Positions 25,543 to 32,785 of a stretch of DNA of 64,000 nt are shown one piece after another. The notes beneath the pieces were generated by a model. The model had not been told where the DNA came from and made no database searches. It saw only the letters and a list, made by a program, of their open reading frames with translations. Position 1 is the stretch's first letter. Every line of letters begins with the position of its first letter. This stretch comes from 79-D21 sp022839995 (lineage in GTDB: Bacteria; Synergistota; Synergistia; Synergistales; 79-D21), in NCBI GenBank assembly GCA_022839995.1, contig JALHIN010000006.1:1-64000 (forward strand). The letters are read 5' to 3'. A program made the position numbers and the translations under genes.

Positions 25543-26655
25543 TCAAAGGTTTGGCTCTTCGACGACGGGGAAATAGAGACGGAGATGGGTGACGCGCTCC
25601 AGGGCGTTATCCTGTTTGCCGATTGCCTCCGGCAGGCCTGTCCAGGGGCCGCCCTCGATCCGGCAAAGGATGAGCGGTCTCCTTCCATAGGTGGACCATA
25701 GGTCCCAAAGTTGTTCCGTCTCCCGGGGGCCCGGTACGAGTATCCCCCCAAAAAGTGGAGGGCGACCGGTAAGGGGAGTTTTACCGTCAGCAGAATCGAT
25801 GATTAGCCACTGGGTCTTTTGCCAGGCGCCTTCCATCTCGGCGGAATGGGCATGATTGAAGGGGATGATTTGAAAGCCTCCGATTGTCCCCTCCGGCGAT
25901 GTGCTGATGTCGATCACGCCGGGGTGATTGGCCCTGAGCCGACCGACGGATTGGAAGAGGGTCCCCTCGAAACGCCCGACTCCTCTGACCGGGCGAAGGA
26001 CTCTTGCGATCACGCCGCTTTGTTCGACGGACCTGGACCAGGAAAAAACCCTCCCGCCGGGCCTGTTTTCGATCTCGATCATGTATGGGGAGCAGAGGCT
26101 GTTGACATCGATCCGGAGGACTTCGCCCTCTTTGGGGAGCAAACCTCCATTTAGCGGGCGTTCCTCTCCTGAAGCCGAAATCACGGTTACGGGTGCACCT
26201 ACCGGTGGGGCCCAGCCCCCAAAGAGCCCATAGCCTCCCTTGCCCTCCACGACGAGGGCACTGCCGGGCCCGGCCGCAGGAGCAACCGTTTCGGACGGGA
26301 GAAGGCTGAGGGTCCTGCCTCGGCCCTTTTCGATGTCGATCAGGAGGTGGATTGCGTTGACTGCTGATGCAGCGACCGTCCCCGGGGTACCCCATCGGCT
26401 TGCCGTGTAGGCTGGCCATCGGGTTTTTTCGGGGAGCAAACCAACTTGCCCGATCGACTGTTCCGAGCCGTCCGGAAATCGGACACTCACGATTCCCCCG
26501 ACCTGGAACGGAATAAAAATTGAATACAAGAGGCGCGGGGTTTCCGCCTGCGTAGGAGGTGTTACCTGAAAAAGGATCCCAAAAATCAGCAGAAGGGCGA
26601 TCAGGAATCTCTTGGTTGAGGAAGGTGATTTTGAGCCAAGTGGTTTCTTTCTCAT
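25543..26655 (-). CDS. Secreted protein of unknown function
   Basis: A 370-residue protein I do not recognise. It has a basic N-terminus, a hydrophobic segment (FLIALLLIFGILFQV) and a likely cleavage site after TQAE-type residues near 37-40. The mature part is rich in short beta-like stretches and in Gly/Pro pairs, for example VRFPDGSEQSIGQVGLLP, GGYGLFGGWAPPVGAP and PPLFGGILVPGPRE. No catalytic motif or repeat is apparent; the periodic Gly-rich turns suggest a beta-rich domain. It is the last gene of the operon led by the PerR-type regulator, 7 bases after a small membrane protein gene. Confidence 0.75.
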   Translation of the reverse strand: MRKKPLGSKSPSSTKRFLIALLLIFGILFQVTPPTQAETPRLLYSIFIPFQVGGIVSVRFPDGSEQSIGQVGLLPEKTRWPAYTASRWGTPGTVAASAVNAIHLLIDIEKGRGRTLSLLPSETVAPAAGPGSALVVEGKGGYGLFGGWAPPVGAPVTVISASGEERPLNGGLLPKEGEVLRIDVNSLCSPYMIEIENRPGGRVFSWSRSVEQSGVIARVLRPVRGVGRFEGTLFQSVGRLRANHPGVIDISTSPEGTIGGFQIIPFNHAHSAEMEGAWQKTQWLIIDSADGKTPLTGRPPLFGGILVPGPRETEQLWDLWSTYGRRPLILCRIEGGPWTGLPEAIGKQDNALERVTHLRLYFPVVEEPNL

Positions 26656-26662
26656 GGTTCGA

Positions 26663-26974
26663 TTATACCCTTACCTGTTTTCGATCTTCCTCCTTTTCGC
26701 CTTCCGGCTTTTCTTCAGGAGGAATGACCTTGGCAAAAACGAGAGGGAATCGAACGCGAAGAATGAAGATCAGGAAAAGTGGAAGCAATGGCCCGGCCGC
26801 AAGCCACCATTCCCCAGCCCATCCAAGGAAAAGCGCTGAAAATAGAAGGCCGGAAACGAGGAAAAACCAGAATGAACGACGAACCTTGCTTCTCCGTTCC
26901 CGACCTGCCTGAAAACCCAACGCGGCCGCGAGAACGAGGAGGGCGACCGCTCCGACGAAAAAAAGGACCATCAT
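26663..26974 (-). CDS. Small membrane protein of unknown function
   Basis: A 103-residue protein with three predicted membrane helices: residues 2-22, about 35-51 (FWFFLVSGLLFSALFLGW) and about 58-74 (LLPLFLIFILRV region). A short charged cytoplasmic tail follows, rich in Glu and Lys. No family is recognised. It lies 14 bases after the PerR-type gene and 7 bases before the secreted protein gene, so all three probably share one mRNA. Confidence 0.7.
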   Translation of the reverse strand: MMVLFFVGAVALLVLAAALGFQAGRERRSKVRRSFWFFLVSGLLFSALFLGWAGEWWLAAGPLLPLFLIFILRVRFPLVFAKVIPPEEKPEGEKEEDRKQVRV

Positions 26975-26988
26975 TTACTGAGGGTCTC

Positions 26989-27405
26989 TTACCGTACGTT
27001 ACAACTGGGGCACAAACCGTACATGTAGAGCTGGACGCTCGAAATCGTGGAATCCTGGCCCATCTTCAGCATTTCGAGCAAAGAATCCGTTATCGGGATG
27101 TCCTCGATATGGCCGCAGGCCGTACAGCGGAAATGACCGTGAGGCTCCGGGTTTGGGTCGTAATTGACCCGCTTGTCGTCGATCGTGAGAATCTGCACGA
27201 GGTTCTTCTCTGCGAGAAGTTGCGCGGTGCTATAAATCGTCGCAAAGGAGATGGTCGGGAAGTCCCTTTTGAGTTCGTGGTAAATCTGCTCGGCGGAAGG
27301 ATGGTCCTTGCGACCCTCCAAGCGCTTTAGGATGGCGATTCGCTGCGCGGTAATCTTCGTGCCCGATTCTTTCAAGCGGGAGATGCCTTCATCAAGTGTC
27401 CACAT
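26989..27405 (-). CDS. Fur-family regulator, PerR-like
   Basis: A 138-residue winged-helix metalloregulator. ITAQRIAILKRLEG and FPTISFATIYSTAQLL form the DNA-binding domain. Two CxxC pairs (C94/C97 and C132/C135) make the structural zinc site. The sensing-site ligands of PerR are matched by H35, D83, H89 and H91; the Asp equivalent to D85 of Bacillus PerR favours peroxide sensing over iron sensing. Translation starts at ATG (complement 27403-27405) behind GGAGGG. It heads a three-gene minus-strand operon and probably regulates itself. Confidence 0.87.
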   Translation of the reverse strand: MWTLDEGISRLKESGTKITAQRIAILKRLEGRKDHPSAEQIYHELKRDFPTISFATIYSTAQLLAEKNLVQILTIDDKRVNYDPNPEPHGHFRCTACGHIEDIPITDSLLEMLKMGQDSTISSVQLYMYGLCPSCNVR

Positions 27406-27437
27406 TGGTCAGCCCTCCAGATCAACAACTTTTCTAC

Positions 27438-27466
27438 ATAATAATCCTTACAAAACGTAATGACAA
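27438..27466 (-). promoter_or_regulatory. Promoter of the PerR-type operon with an inverted repeat in its spacer
   Basis: On the minus strand TTGTCA (complement 27461-27466) is 17 bases from TATTAT (complement 27438-27443), a strong sigma-70 match. The spacer contains TTAC-N5-GTAA (27448-27460), an inverted repeat well placed for repressor binding. It is not a close match to the known PerR box, so autoregulation is an inference. Confidence 0.75.
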
Positions 27467-27600
27467 GCGTGGATCCCAGAAGAAGAGGAATTTCGAGGAG
27501 GCAATTCCCCGTTTTTCAAAGGCAATGGAGCAGGAGACCTTGTGTCACCGGAATCCTACAGATCCAGGGGCGGTCTTGGGTGCCTTTCGAAAGATTCGCC

Positions 27601-27629
27601 TTGCCAAAGGTGGATTGCATCGATATAAT
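27601..27629 (+). promoter_or_regulatory. Promoter of tRNA-Gly
   Basis: TTGCCA (27601-27606), a 17-base spacer and a perfect TATAAT (27624-27629) sit 12 bases before the mature tRNA 5' end, leaving a short 5' leader for RNase P to remove. Confidence 0.85.
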
Positions 27630-27641
27630 ATCCCCCGCAGT

Positions 27642-27717
27642 GCGGACATAGCTCAGCTGGTAGAGCATCGGCTTCCCAAGCCGAGGGTCGCGGGTTCGAA
27701 TCCCGTTGTCCGCTCCA
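27642..27717 (+). tRNA. tRNA-Gly (anticodon CCC)
   Basis: A 76-base tRNA with acceptor stem GCGGACA/TGTCCGC, D-arm GCTCAGCTGGTAGAGC, an anticodon stem TCGGC/GCCGA closing the loop TTCCCAA (anticodon CCC), a five-base variable loop, and T-arm CGGGTTCGAATCCCG. Discriminator T is followed by an encoded CCA (27715-27717). It stands alone with its own promoter and terminator. Confidence 0.97.
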
Positions 27718-27729
27718 TCGAATTTCAGA

Positions 27730-27756
27730 GGGAGGCTGAGAAAGCCTCCCTTTTTT
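27730..27756 (+). terminator. Intrinsic terminator of tRNA-Gly
   Basis: GGGAGGCT (27730-27737) pairs with AGCCTCCC (27743-27750) around GAGAA, followed by six T. Confidence 0.9.
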
Positions 27757-27792
27757 GATTGATTCGGACAATTTTCCATCTTTTCCCGCGGA

Positions 27793-27810
27793 TTGTGACA
27801 ATTGACACAA
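27793..27810 (+). promoter_or_regulatory. Rex-type operator overlapping the V-ATPase promoter
   Basis: TTGTG-N8-CACAA is present exactly, which is the core of the Rex (redox-sensing, NADH-responsive repressor) binding site. It lies in a 20-base near-perfect palindrome (27792-27811, one mismatched pair) and covers the -35 hexamer of the V-ATPase promoter. A bound repressor would block RNA polymerase. No rex gene is in the window. Confidence 0.65.
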
Positions 27811-27831
27811 TATTCCGTTGCCGATTAGAAT
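27802..27831 (+). promoter_or_regulatory. Promoter of the V-type ATPase operon
   Basis: TTGACA (27802-27807, a perfect -35 box) is followed by an 18-base spacer and TAGAAT (27826-27831). About 65 bases of leader precede the first ATG at 27903. Confidence 0.75.
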
Positions 27832-27902
27832 ACTCAGGGTGAATTTTCCTGTGTATTGTGGAATGCATTTTTTTAAAATGTTTTGCAAGGGAGGTGAAAC
27901 CA

Positions 27903-28229
27903 ATGGTAGCGAATTTGGCTGATGAAATAAGGCAGGCAGAGGATAGCGCGAAAAAAATCATACAGCAGGCAAAAGCTGAGGCCGCTCGCCTCGTTTCCGA
28001 TGCACGGTCTGATAGTGAAAGAAAAATTAAGGAAGCGAAGCAGGAACTGCATCAGAGGTTCCGCCAAGAGATCTCGGAGGCCGAAAAGCGGGCTGAGAAG
28101 CGCGCCGAAACGATCCGGGCCGAAGGGAAGCAGCAAACGGAAACGTTCGTCACGGCACGGAAATCGCGGGTGGAAGAAGTGGCGAACTGGCTGGTGAAAG
28201 AGGTGACGGCGAAATATGGCCTTAGTTGA
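27903..28229 (+). CDS. V-type ATPase subunit G/H (peripheral stalk)
   Basis: A 108-residue, almost entirely helical protein, rich in Ala, Glu, Lys and Arg with heptad-like spacing, as in NtpF/AhaH stalk subunits. With subunit E it forms the peripheral stalk that holds the A3B3 head still during rotation. Start ATG 27903 is behind GGGAGGTG. It is first in the nine-gene operon and overlaps subunit I by 14 bases. Confidence 0.82.
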   Translation: MVANLADEIRQAEDSAKKIIQQAKAEAARLVSDARSDSERKIKEAKQELHQRFRQEISEAEKRAEKRAETIRAEGKQQTETFVTARKSRVEEVANWLVKEVTAKYGLS

Positions 28230-30249
28230 GATGAAAAAGGTCGAGCTTGCCCTGCATCGCTCCGTAACGGACCAGGTGATCGCATCCCTCCAGCGACTTG
28301 GATGTTGCGAGATCATCAGGGAAGGAGTCGACAGCGCTTCTGCGGAGGCCGATGGCGGGAAGGTAACGGAAGAGCTCAAACGCTATGAAAACCTGCTGGC
28401 CGATGCCCGGTTCGCCTTGCGTTTTCTGGAGAACTACAGGGGGGAGAAGGTTGGTTTTCTTGCGAAGGCCTTGTCCGAAAAACCCCGCTACTCGATGAGC
28501 GAATTGGAATCCTGTGCCCAAGAGATCGATTTTCAGAACTTGATCCTTCGCCTCCGGGGCATTGAAAGACAGTTTGTAGAAATCCGAACCGAACTCTCCC
28601 AGATTGCAGGATTGGAAGCAATTCTGCGAACCTTCAGCGACCTTCCTCAACCTCTTTTCTTCTTCACAACCGGCTCAGAAAAGGTAAAGGGAATCCTTGG
28701 GACCTTGCCGACAGACCAGGTCAACCGTCTTGAGCTGGCTTTTTCTACCCACGTAGGAAAAGAGGGAGAGCTATTTATCCGAATCGGCAACCCCGAAAAG
28801 GACAAGGAAGCGAAAGCAGCTCTCATCTACCTTCGCGAGAACGAGGAGAAAGTGGCTGGGATCTGTGGAGAGGTGGCTTTCAACCGGATCGATCTCCCGC
28901 TAGAACTTTCCGGAACGGTCGAAGAAGAGATCATTCGACTGGAAGAACGCAAACGGTCCTTGCAGCAGAAGGATTCCGAGCTGCAGGCTGAAGCGAGGTC
29001 CCTTTCCGCGGAATGGCTGAACCGAATCCAGGCCCTTTCCGATTACTTGAGCGTGATGAAGGGGCGTTTTGAAGCTCTTGATTCGAGCGAACGAACCGAA
29101 CAGAGTCATTTCATTCGTTTCTGGGCCCCGGCTGAATCCCTGGCTAGGATTGAAAAGGAGCTGGAACCGTATCGGTCGCTATCCGAAAAGACGGTCAAGG
29201 CTCCGGAAGAGGGGGAAGATGCTCCTTCCCTACTCAAAAACCCGAGTTGGGCCTCCCCCTGCGAACCCCTCACGAACATGTTCGGCGTTCCGACTTACGG
29301 CGGGGTCGACCCGACGACCATGATGGCTCCTTTTTTCTATGTCTTTTTTGGCATGTGCCTGGGTGATGCGGGGTTCGGAATCATCCTGGCGGCCCTGCTG
29401 GGGTGGGTGCTGCTTAAATTCCCCGTTGGCGGCAACCTGAGAAAACTTCTCATCGTCATGTTCATCTGCGGCCTCTCTACAATCGTGATGGGAGCCCTTA
29501 CGGGTTCTTGGCTCGCAAACACGATCGACAGCTTCGCTTTCCTCCATTTCCTTCGTCCGCTCAGGGACCGATTGGTCATCTGGGATCCGATGAACGATCC
29601 GATGACATACTTGGGGGTTTGCCTCACGCTTGGGTTCGCCCAGCTGATCTTCGGTCTTTGCATCGCGTTCTGGGATGCTTTGAGGCGCGGCTCCTACTTG
29701 GAGGCATTTGCAGACCGTGGCGGCTGGATCCTTCTGCTCAACGGGGTGGCCCTCCTTTTCCTCGTGTCGATCGGGAAAGCACCGGCCTCGATGGGAATGT
29801 TGGCGAAAGTGCTGTCTATTGCGGGGGCTGTCACCTTGTTCCTGACACAGGGGAGGAGCAAGAAAGGGGTCCTGGGGAAAGCTTTTTCCGGGGCGCTCAG
29901 CCTTTACGGGATCACTTCCTATCTCGGGGATACCCTCAGTTACAGCCGCCTCCTGGCCCTAGGACTATCCGGAGCCGCCATCGGCCTGATCATCAACCTC
30001 CTTGCGAAGATGATCTCGGAAGGCGTTCCTTACGTGGGGTGGATCTTGGCCCTGATCCTTTTCGTCGTAGGAAACATCTTCAGCCTGGCGATCAACGTTC
30101 TCGGGGCTTTCGTCCATTCCCTTCGACTCCAGTACGTCGAGTTTTTCAGCAAGTTCTACGAGGCGAACGGCAGGCTTTTTGCCCCCTTTTGCCATGAAAC
30201 CCAGTTCGTGAAGATCGTTGATTCCTGCGCGCAGCAGGAAGAAATGTGA
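28216..30249 (+). CDS. ntpI: V-type ATPase subunit I
   Basis: A 677-residue membrane stator (subunit a homologue). Residues 1-360 are a cytosolic arm starting MALVEMKKVELALHR with coiled-coil helices. The C-terminal half holds about eight membrane segments, including GDTLSYSRLLALGLSGAAIG, which carries the essential Arg near the ion half-channel. It contacts the K ring and converts ion flow into rotation. Length is normal for bacterial V-ATPases. Confidence 0.94.
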   Translation: MALVEMKKVELALHRSVTDQVIASLQRLGCCEIIREGVDSASAEADGGKVTEELKRYENLLADARFALRFLENYRGEKVGFLAKALSEKPRYSMSELESCAQEIDFQNLILRLRGIERQFVEIRTELSQIAGLEAILRTFSDLPQPLFFFTTGSEKVKGILGTLPTDQVNRLELAFSTHVGKEGELFIRIGNPEKDKEAKAALIYLRENEEKVAGICGEVAFNRIDLPLELSGTVEEEIIRLEERKRSLQQKDSELQAEARSLSAEWLNRIQALSDYLSVMKGRFEALDSSERTEQSHFIRFWAPAESLARIEKELEPYRSLSEKTVKAPEEGEDAPSLLKNPSWASPCEPLTNMFGVPTYGGVDPTTMMAPFFYVFFGMCLGDAGFGIILAALLGWVLLKFPVGGNLRKLLIVMFICGLSTIVMGALTGSWLANTIDSFAFLHFLRPLRDRLVIWDPMNDPMTYLGVCLTLGFAQLIFGLCIAFWDALRRGSYLEAFADRGGWILLLNGVALLFLVSIGKAPASMGMLAKVLSIAGAVTLFLTQGRSKKGVLGKAFSGALSLYGITSYLGDTLSYSRLLALGLSGAAIGLIINLLAKMISEGVPYVGWILALILFVVGNIFSLAINVLGAFVHSLRLQYVEFFSKFYEANGRLFAPFCHETQFVKIVDSCAQQEEM

Positions 30250-30291
30250 ATTCCCGAAGAAAACCCATCTTTTTAAGGAGGAGTGGAACTT

Positions 30292-30804
30292 ATGGACCAG
30301 GTCGTCGCAACTCTCTTGAATACCATGTCGGAACAGCTCGGGGCGATGATTGCCGTTTTGGGAGCGGGAATTGCAGCGGGTTTCGCCGGTTCGGGCTCCG
30401 CGATCGGAATCTCGATCGCCGATGAGGCGGCTGCCGGGATCATGACCGAAGACCCTGGAAAGTTCGGATTGGCGCTGCTCCTGCTGGCCCTTCCCGGTAC
30501 CCAGGGAATCTATGGCCTTCTTGCGGCTTTTTTTGCCATTCTGAAAGTGGGGCTTCTCGGAGGAGCCGCGGTGAAAGTGACCGTCTGGCAGGGGATCGGG
30601 ATTTTCGGCTCCCTGATGCCCATTGCGATCGCTTGCTACTACTCGGCGATTGCGCAGGGGAAAGCTTCTGCCGGTGCGATCCTGCTGATTTCCAAGCGTC
30701 CGGAAGAGATCGGTAAAGCCGTGATCCTGCCGGCCATGGTTGAAACCTATGCCGTTCTCGCGCTTCTGCTCAGCATCATCCTGATGAACAGCATCAAGCT
30801 CTAG
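30292..30804 (+). CDS. ntpK: V-type ATPase subunit K (rotor ring), sodium-type signature
   Basis: A 170-residue proteolipid made of two helical hairpins (four membrane helices). The first hairpin ends LPGTQGIYG (T70, Q71), and the second has AIAQGKAS (Q122) and PAMVETYA (E151). These match the sodium ligands of Enterococcus hirae NtpK (T64, Q65, Q110, E139), so Na+ coupling is predicted. Start ATG 30292 is behind AAGGAGG; the GTG at 30283 is too close to that site. Confidence 0.95.
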   Translation: MDQVVATLLNTMSEQLGAMIAVLGAGIAAGFAGSGSAIGISIADEAAAGIMTEDPGKFGLALLLLALPGTQGIYGLLAAFFAILKVGLLGGAAVKVTVWQGIGIFGSLMPIAIACYYSAIAQGKASAGAILLISKRPEEIGKAVILPAMVETYAVLALLLSIILMNSIKL

Positions 30805-30819
30805 GCCGGGGTGTCTGGC

Positions 30820-31401
30820 ATGTCGCTGACGGATATCAAGGCGAAAATCGAGGAGGATGCCCGGGGAGAGGCGGAAGAAATTCTTTCTTCTGCACGGAAC
30901 CAGGTCGAAAAGATCCGACACCAGACGGAAGAAGAAATCCGGCGGATGGAGGAAATGCAAAAGAAACGCCTGGATGCGGAGATCCCGGAAATCCTGCGCA
31001 GGAAGGAAATCGTGGCAAAACTGGACGTGAACAACCAGGACCTGACTGCACGAAGAGCCCTGATCGATGAGGCCTTTGAAGCCGCAAAGAACATCATGTG
31101 CGGGATGGAGCCCGATATGGCGAGGCGCTTTGCGGAAACCTTGCTTCTGCAGGCCGTTGAGACGGGGGAAGAAAGCGTCCTCGTCGGACAGGAAGAGAAG
31201 GCCCTGGATGCCGAATGGCTGGGGCAATGCAATGAGAAACATGGCTGGAACCTGAAGATGGCGGAAAAGAAGGCTCCGATCACCGGGGGATTCATTCTTC
31301 GGCGTGGCCTGGTGGACGTAAACTGTTCCTGGGAAATGCTGATCAGGACAGCCAGGGAAGAGCTCGAGGCGGAGACGGTCAGGAAGCTTTTCTCCAATTG
31401 A
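30820..31401 (+). CDS. ntpE: V-type ATPase subunit E
   Basis: A 193-residue peripheral stalk subunit. The N-terminal two-fifths is a charged helix (DIKAKIEEDARGEAEEIL and onward) that pairs with subunit G/H, and the globular C-terminus contains ITGGFILRRGLVDVNCSWEML, the usual E-subunit signature. ATG 30820 is preferred to GTG 30811 because the GGGGTG site is 7 bases away. Confidence 0.88.
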   Translation: MSLTDIKAKIEEDARGEAEEILSSARNQVEKIRHQTEEEIRRMEEMQKKRLDAEIPEILRRKEIVAKLDVNNQDLTARRALIDEAFEAAKNIMCGMEPDMARRFAETLLLQAVETGEESVLVGQEEKALDAEWLGQCNEKHGWNLKMAEKKAPITGGFILRRGLVDVNCSWEMLIRTAREELEAETVRKLFSN

Positions 31402-31415
31402 CGGGAGGTGAGGGA

Positions 31416-32432
31416 ATGGCCCAGGCGGAACGTTATGGCTATACGGTAGCACGCCTGAGGGCGATGGAAAATCGCCTCCTGGATTCCGGTGCTTTTCAGC
31501 GGATGCTGGATGCAGAGGACCTGCAGGGAGCACTCAAGGTTCTCAACGAGACCTGCTATTCGTCCTGGCTCGTTGAGATGAAGAACGAGGGCGCTTTTGA
31601 CGGGGCCATCGAGGCCGAGTTGAACTACGTGTACAGAGAAACCGAGCAATTTGTCCCTGACAGGGCTCTGGTCACCCTCTGCAAAATGCCTTACGACTTC
31701 CACAACATCAAGGTGTTGTTGAAAAGCTCCTTCCTGCAGAAAGCCGGCGGGGTGCGGCGATGGGATCTCCTGACTTGGCTGGGAAACGTTTCCCCCGAGT
31801 TTTTGATCGAATCCCTCGAATCGGAAGATTACCGTCTCCTGCCTTTCGGTCTGAGAAGCGCGGTACCGCGGTGCCTGGCGCAATGGGAACAGTTCCATGA
31901 CATCCTCGAAATCGAGCGGCAGCTGGACGACCTCCTTTTTTCCGAAATGTTGAAGTTGGCCGCGAAGCTCGAACGGAAAGGTGTGATGGAATGGGTCCAG
32001 GGAAGGATCGATGCGGAAAACGTCCGAAACCTCCTGAGGCTCCGCCGGTTGCAGGTGGAGAACAGCAGGATTGCCGGGTTCATGCACGAGGGGGGCATCA
32101 TTTCGATTGAACGCCTCCTTTCCCTGACGAGCGAGCCCCTGGAAAGCTGGGGAAGGATCCTGGCTTACACCGACCTGACAGGAGCGCTGGCGGAGCTTCA
32201 GGAGATCTCCGATTTCGACCGGCTCATCGTAGACGTGGAAAAAGCACTGGACGACTACGTCCTCAGGGTTGTCGAGCAGACGCGGTTCAGTACCGCTTCT
32301 CCCGAGTATGTCCTTTACTACCTTTGGTTGAAGGAAATGGAAGCGAAGAATGTCCGGATCATCCTTGTCGGCAAGGCAAACGGAGCCAACAGGGACGTCC
32401 TGAGGGGGTTGCTGCGGCATGTCAGCGGTTAG
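31416..32432 (+). CDS. ntpC: V-type ATPase subunit C (d-like)
   Basis: A 338-residue all-helical subunit that caps the K ring and docks the central stalk. YGYTVARLRAMENRLLD at the N-terminus and PYDFHNIKVLLKS are typical. ATG 31416 lies behind GGGAGGTGAGGG. It overlaps subunit F by 14 bases. Length is normal. Confidence 0.92.
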   Translation: MAQAERYGYTVARLRAMENRLLDSGAFQRMLDAEDLQGALKVLNETCYSSWLVEMKNEGAFDGAIEAELNYVYRETEQFVPDRALVTLCKMPYDFHNIKVLLKSSFLQKAGGVRRWDLLTWLGNVSPEFLIESLESEDYRLLPFGLRSAVPRCLAQWEQFHDILEIERQLDDLLFSEMLKLAAKLERKGVMEWVQGRIDAENVRNLLRLRRLQVENSRIAGFMHEGGIISIERLLSLTSEPLESWGRILAYTDLTGALAELQEISDFDRLIVDVEKALDDYVLRVVEQTRFSTASPEYVLYYLWLKEMEAKNVRIILVGKANGANRDVLRGLLRHVSG

Positions 32433-32760
32433 CAGAAACCGGTCGATGGCTGCTCTCGGCGATTACGAGAGCGTCCTTCCCTTTCAGGCGGTCGGTATTG
32501 AGCCCCATGTGCTCGAAGACGGATCGGAGACGGAGGCGAAAATGGTCCTGAACGAACTCGTGCTGAAAAAATACGCCGTGGTCTTCGTCGTCGAGGATTG
32601 GTACGAGCGCATGAAGGAACGGATCGAGGAAATCAACGAAAAGGAAGACACGAGCATCGTTCCCATCCCCGGACTTCGGGGATCGAGAGGCTTGGGGTTC
32701 AAGTCGATCAAGTCGAGCGTCGAACGGGCAGTCGGGATGGACATTTTTTCCGTGAAGTAA
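32419..32760 (+). CDS. ntpG: V-type ATPase subunit F
   Basis: A 113-residue Rossmann-like subunit of the central shaft. VLPFQAVGIEPHVLED and KYAVVFVVEDWYE are family-typical, as is the C-terminal SIVPIPGLRGSRGLG. It links subunit D to the catalytic head. The first 12 residues are less conserved, so ATG 32446 (MAALGDYES) is an alternative start. Confidence 0.9.
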   Translation: MSAVSRNRSMAALGDYESVLPFQAVGIEPHVLEDGSETEAKMVLNELVLKKYAVVFVVEDWYERMKERIEEINEKEDTSIVPIPGLRGSRGLGFKSIKSSVERAVGMDIFSVK

Positions 32761-32785
32761 TCGGAACAGGTTGGAGGCGATCCAT

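Noticed and set aside
27480..27600. A short gene between the PerR-type promoter and tRNA-Gly
   Set aside because: The open frames here cross the tRNA or lack a ribosome site and show no recognisable protein features.
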